Shown: positions 59,531 through 64,000 of the stretch, piece by piece
Position numbering within the stretch: position 1 is the stretch's first letter
Layout: each line of letters starts with the position of its first letter
NCBI GenBank assembly: GCA_016858145.1
Contig: JAEHOE010000089.1
Span: 186,001-250,000 of the forward strand
Direction of reading: 5' to 3'
Source of the DNA: Edaphochlamys debaryana
Taxonomy: Eukaryota > Chlorophyta > Chlorophyceae > Chlamydomonadales
Length of the DNA stretch: 64,000 nt
Translations under genes and position numbers: made by a program
The notes under the pieces: generated by a model
What the model was told of the DNA's origin: nothing
What the model saw: the letters and a program-made list of their open reading frames with translations, nothing else
The model's database searches: none

Positions 59531-62500
59531 TCACAAGCGGCTCTGAGGTCCATCGCCCGCGCCTGCACCGGTGCCTCGCCCCGCTCCTGCTCCCCCCTGC
59601 CGCTCCTGCCCCTGCCCCCCCTGCCGCCCCAGCAGGAAGGCCGCCGCCGCCCTCGCCACTCCCTCGGGGTCCTCCATGGGTCCCAGGTGGTGCAGCGAGG
59701 GGAACCTGGGGAGAAAGCAGGGTGTGGGGGTGTGGGTGGGGGGGGTGGGGGGGAGGGGAGAGGTAGGAAGGAGGCTGGCAGCATCCCCTCGAGCGCCCTC
59801 TCCTTTTGGCCTGCCGCTCGCACCCGCCCCCTGACCATGCCCGCTGGCATCCCCCCACTCCCCCTTCTGGTCTGGGTACAACGAACTCGCTGCGATTCAA
59901 ATTCCCCCCGCCCCCCACACCCGCACCCTCCGCTCCCTCCCTACTCACCTCATGAAGACGGCTCCAGGTATGACCGTGGCGAGCTCCTCAGCCATAGCCG
60001 CCAGCCGCCCGTGCACCCCCGCGTTGGTCGCCCCGGCGGCCACACACACGCGACACGCCACACCCCGCCCGCTCCCGCCCTGCCCCGGCCCCGGCCCCCC
60101 GCCGGCGGTTGGCCCCGGCCCCCCTTCGCCTCCCGCTGCCACCACCGTGGCCTCCCCGCCTGCTGCTGCACGGCCGCAGGCCCCGGCCCCGGCCCCAGAG
60201 CCGGCCCCCGGGCAGCACCTAGAGCAGCAGGCCCCGGCCGGGCCCGGAGCCGAGGCCGGGGCCGCCGAAGCCGCGGCTGCAGCCGAAGGTGCTGGGGGCT
60301 GCTGCGGCGGCGGCAGGGGCCCCGCCCCTGCCCCTGCTGCCCCGCCCCCCGCCACCCGCTCCCAGGGACGCCAGGGCGGGGGATCCAGGGCCTCGTACAC
60401 CCGCGCCTCCGCCTCGGGGCTGCAGGCCAGCGTCAGCGCAGGGGCGGGGGTAGGACCCGGGATCGTGCCGGGACCCGCGCCCGGCCTTGCGACGGGACTG
60501 GGGCCCGCGCCAGCGGCCTCTGGCCCCTGGGCGGTGACAGGGCGCAGGCCACCGCACGCCAGGTAGGCGTGAAGAGCCTGGAGCGGGCGGGCGGGAGGGG
60601 TGGAGTGGTGGAGTGGGGCGGGATGGGGGGCTCGGCTTTGACGGGTTTGGTCCCGACCCCGAGGGTAGGGGCCAGGGTGCCGGTGTCCAGGAAGGGGATG
60701 GCGGGGATGACGCGGTGGTCAAAGCGACAGCCAGTGCACCCCACCACATATGCAACCCTCGCCCCCCTCCCAAGCCCCCCTCCCAAGCCCCCCTCCCAAG
60801 CCCCCCTCCCAAGCCCGGACCTGCGGTGCGAAGGCGCTGAAGGGGGGCTTGGAGCCCAGCGAGGCCTTGGCTGCAGCCACGCTGGGGTACAGGGCCTGGG
60901 GTTGGGATGGGGGTGGGTTGTTGGTGTGTGTGTGCGTGAGGGGGGGGAGGTAAACGATTGAGGGGTTTCGTGTCTGTGTTGCCAGCGGAGACAATGGAAA
61001 CAGGGGGCGGGGTGGGCAACGAGCGTGTAAGAGAATGCAATTGAGGGCGACATGTACTGTGTTGCACGTGTAGGGTATGGAAAGAGGTAAGGCTGAGGCG
61101 GGCGCAGGACCAGTCGGAAGCAGTATGACCTGCTGGACACCCCTGTCCCCCATCCCCTGTCCCCCATCCCTTGTCCCCCATCCCCTGTCCCCCATCCCTT
61201 GTCCCCCATCCCCTGTCCCCCATCCCTTGTCCCCCATCCCTTGTCCCCCATCCCTTGTCCCCCATCCCTTGTCCCCCATCCCTTGTCCCCCATCCCTTGT
61301 CCCCCATCCCTTCTCTCCGCCCCCACCCCACCCCGACGTCCCCCTGCGGCATACAACCTCTCGACCCACTGGCTGCACGGCTACGAGCGGGCACAGCCCC
61401 AGCTTGCATCACGCTCGAAGGATCGACCCTACCCGCCCTCCCCCCACCCCAGCCCACCTCACCTTCACCCCCCAGCCACCCCCACCCGCGCTCGCCTGCC
61501 GCTTCCGTGCCATCCGCGCCAGCGCCGACTCCCGCTGCGCCTCCCCCGCCGCCCGCGCCGCCGCGTAGCGCCGCACGTACCCCCGGGTGGGGAACACCAC
61601 CGGCTCATACAGAAACATGGCCCTGAGGGTAGGTGTGTGTGTTGAGGGGGTAGGGTTGGGTAGGGGTGGGGGGCAGGCGATACAGGACCAGGACAGAAGC
61701 GGGGGTGCAAGGGGGGTCGCGAGAGGGCCTGCGGGAGCTGACGCGTCCTTCTGCTTCCCAGGCGTTTCCCTCCATGCCCTCTGCCCCGCTCTCGCGGCGA
61801 ACGGATCCCTGGTGTACTCCCTCCACAGCTGGCCCCCTTCCAACGCGACGATCCCCTCCCGCAACCCACAACCCATAACCCAAAATGCCCCATCTCCGCC
61901 TCACTAACGCCACCCCCCCAACCCCACCCGACACTCGGACCTGTCCCCGCGCCCCCCTCTCCCTTACCCCAACCAAGGAAGCTCGCCTGAAGGACCCCGG
62001 CCCGACCCCGGCCCTCAGCCCCCTCCTCCCCCCCCCCCTTTCCCGCTCGCCTGAAGGACCCCGGCCCTCAGCCCCGTCCCCCCCCCCCCTGCCCGCTCGC
62101 CTGAAGGACCCCGGCCTCGCCAGCTGCAGCATCAGCCCCATGCAGCCGCCGAGACTGTGGCCCAGGCAGTAGGCGCCTGCGAGGCATGCGAGGAGGCACG
62201 GGTCAAGGGTGGCCGGAGGACGTGAGGAGGGGTTTGAGGGAGGGCGTGAGGGAGGAGGCGTGAGGACGGAGCGGCGGCGTGCTGTTAGCTGGCCTGCAGG
62301 GGTCACGACACGAGCACTTGCGGTCCCCCCGACCCCTCCTGCAGTGCCCTCCACGGCTCCAGTCCTTCAACAGATCGTGACACGCAGCCGCTAGGTATGG
62401 CCCGTAACACTCTAGGGCGAGGTGAGGACGGGGAGGGGGGTGGACGGGTATTGCGGGGAGGCGCCCAGGCCCCACCTCGAAGGCCGCGTGCGTCCGCGAA

Positions 62501-62809
62501 GTCCACCACCGCTGCGACCAGCTCCTCTTCGGTGAAGGGGCCGTCCGGGGCTGGCGCGTCGCCGTGGCCCGGCAGGTCCAGCGCTACGCAGCAGAAGTGC
62601 TGCGACAGCGTGGGCACCTGCGCAACGAAATCCCCGTTGATTGAGAATCGCGAACGAAACCCTTGGCCGGCGCGGACCTCGCTGGTGCTGCAGTTCGATG
62701 CGCGCACCATCGGCAGGAACACGCGACCATGGAAGCCGTTTGCGTGCAGCAGCAAGAGGAGCGGGCCGGTGCCACCCAGCTCGTGCGCGACCACAGACAG
62801 CCGTGGCAT
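59531..62809 (-). CDS. Alpha/beta hydrolase, 7 exons
   Basis: Exons: 62809-62708, 62617-62476, 62176-62101, 61622-61463, 60895-60821, 60577-59949, 59705-59531; phases agree, 452 residues. Family marks: LLLLLHANGFHG (oxyanion region), CVALDLPGHGDAP, nucleophile elbow YCLGHSLGGCMG (Ser), MFLYEPVVFP, and the C-terminal catalytic His in SLHHLGPMEDPEGVA. The acid residue was not assigned. Exon 6 carries a long Ala/Gly/Pro-rich insertion before RVCVAAGATNAGVH. Intron 3 uses a GC donor (TTCAG|GCGAGC). Intron 1 (62618-62707) is 90 bp, has no stop and keeps frame, so its retention would add 30 residues. The substrate is unknown; lipid or ester hydrolysis is typical of the fold. No transit peptide seen. 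Confidence 0.82.
60761..60815 (+). repeat. 13-bp minisatellite in hydrolase intron 5
   Basis: About four copies of AAGCCCCCCTCCC, running up to the donor side of exon 60895-60821. Confidence 0.85.
61140..61310 (+). repeat. 14-bp minisatellite in hydrolase intron 4
   Basis: About twelve copies of CCCTTGTCCCCCAT, some with CTG for TTG. ORFs reading MGDKGWGTRDGGQ on the minus strand are repeat artefacts. Confidence 0.9.
61978..62117 (-). repeat. Three tandem copies of the hydrolase exon 3 end
   Basis: GCTCGCCTGAAGGACCCCGG occurs at about 61980, 62046 and 62097. The last is the true end of exon 3 with its GC donor; the other two lie in intron 3. Confidence 0.85.
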
Positions 62810-63898
62810 TGTGAGCTGCCTTGGTTTGCAGAGACTTAAGTGTGTCTATCAGAACTAGCAGAGCGTTGCGTGCACAATGTGCGGGCATGCGCACACGCCA
62901 GCCTGTGTTGCAGTCGGGTGCTCGTATCGGACAAAGCTACGAGTTATAAAAGGAACACATGTGGAGGCGAGGCTTCACAGCACGCCAAGTACTGGCAAGG
63001 ACACAACCCGCACGCTTCCCCCCTCTTCCCACCCTGACCGTGTTCGCACTTGTCCTGAGTCCTGAAGGCCGAGGGGAAGGGGAAGGCTGTGGGAAAGGCA
63101 GCGGGCGCGACTTCGACCCCCTGCGCCCCCGCCCACCTTGCATCGTGTTCATTCCCAAACCCCGCGTGTCCCCTCTGCTCTGCAATCTTGTGTGTAGGGG
63201 GGTGCAGAGTGGTTCACAGTACTAGTCACCCCGCACCCCACCCTTACTGCCTCTGCCTCACGGTGCCCCTCGCTGCGCCCCTCGCTGCTCCCTTACTTCG
63301 AGGTAAGGCGAGATGTGCAACCCACTGCCCCCTTTCCCCTATTTCCCCTACCTGCCACAGGTAATGTGGTGCATAGACGTGAGTGTCAGCGCGTGGAGCT
63401 GTGGTGGTCACAGGGTAGGGGTTCACGGTACACAGTCCCTGCTGTACAAGTCCGTTTGGGTGCTGTACATCCGAGTACCTCAGAGCTTCTACGAATTATA
63501 CGAGGCCGCCGCGCTCCATCGTCTTCTAGTATGCGGTCGTATGTCATTGCCAAGGCGTAAGCGAGATATAGCCGACTCCTGCCGACGCCCCGCAGCCGCG
63601 GCGGGTGAGGCCGAGCAACGTGCATCCAGACGCTCCTCCGCTCCAGGAACTTTACAGGCATTGTCTCTTAAAGATTACAGTCGTATGTAAACGGGCTGGA
63701 AGGGAGCCTTGGGCCCGTGGGGGGCGATTAGGTGATGTGCACTTCGGCAGAATAGGCAGAACTACGGTCGCACTGATGCTCCTGGACTCGCCCGGACCCG
63801 TTCACACATAACGTATACGCCCAACTTAAGGCATTAAACTACATCGCGACACCCCTGAAGAGTAAATTCAACAAGGGCTGCGAGAGGAGCTAGGAGCC
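62810..63898. other. Divergent intergenic region
   Basis: Shared upstream region of the hydrolase (-) and the terminal secreted-protein gene (+). No other gene or repeat recognised. Confidence 0.5.
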
Positions 63899-64000
63899 AT
63901 GCGGCACCTGCTGCCCCCGCCGCTCCTCACTGCCCTAGTCGCATGTTGCTGGCTGCAAGCTGCCGCACACCCAAATCTATGGGGTGGCGCTTGCGGGACG
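63899..64000 (+). CDS. Start of a secreted protein gene (runs off the window)
   Basis: ATG at 63899 opens a frame to the window end: MRHLLPPPLLTALVACC then WLQAAAHPNLWGG. This is a good signal peptide (Arg, hydrophobic core, small residues before a likely cleavage at AAA-H). Family unknown because only 34 residues are visible. Confidence 0.55.
   Translation, partial: MRHLLPPPLLTALVACCWLQAAAHPNLWGGACGT

Noticed and set aside
60578..60820. Additional hydrolase exon (GCTGCRFDHRVIPAIPFLD) in intron 5
   Set aside because: No fitting acceptor and phase, and the fold reads well without it.
61077..61457. MGDKGWGTRDGGQ repeat protein on the minus strand
   Set aside because: It is translation of a 14-bp intronic minisatellite.

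Overview
The window is nuclear DNA of a green alga, almost certainly a volvocine (Chlamydomonas/Volvox-type) species. The evidence is very high GC, genes made of many short GT-AG exons, TGTAA polyadenylation motifs, Ser-Pro (hydroxyproline-type) wall-protein repeats, a gametolysin-family M11 metalloprotease, and retroelements of types known from Chlamydomonas. No bacterial, organellar, tRNA, rRNA or CRISPR features were seen. All multi-exon models were built by hand from splice sites, reading phase and protein family resemblance.

Layout. 1-606 (+): exons of an EGF-like secreted protein with an in-frame stop, cut by an LTR. 608-13018 (-): a Ty3/Gypsy-type LTR retrotransposon with gag, two retropepsin-like domains, RNase H, a C5-methyltransferase-like domain, integrase, a PHD finger and a second methyltransferase-like domain. 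No reverse transcriptase core is visible. 14028-18363 (-): a 12-exon, probably plastid-targeted aldo/keto reductase. 18712-21251 (+): a VLRF1 (Vms1/ANKZF1-like) protein, divergent from the reductase. 22054-29927 (+): a 22- to 23-exon extracellular-matrix metalloprotease with Hyp-rich spacers, M11 peptidase, PAN-like, WSC, F5/8C and P-domain modules. 31453-37418 (+): a 14-exon TPR-type sulfotransferase. 38479-47152 (-): a 19-exon U-box/ankyrin E3-ligase-like gene, with each ankyrin repeat on its own exon. 47797-57138 (-): a Dualen/RandI-like non-LTR retrotransposon (Josephin-like protease, APE, RT, RNase H, restriction-like endonuclease). 57283-57686 (-): a 5'-truncated relative with an 11-bp target-site duplication. 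57883-59187 (-): an unrecognised ORF. 59531-62809 (-): a 7-exon alpha/beta hydrolase. 63899-64000 (+): the start of a secreted protein.

How it fits together. Three products (the EGF-like protein, the multidomain metalloprotease and the terminal secreted protein) point to the extracellular matrix or secretory pathway. The sulfotransferase may modify matrix glycans or proteins, but that is inference. The U-box and VLRF1 genes belong to ubiquitin and ribosome quality control. The rest is mobile DNA and recent local duplication: both large retroelements have frame breaks, most of them at homopolymers, and each lacks part of a core enzyme. It is not possible from the sequence alone to separate true decay from consensus errors in G/C runs.
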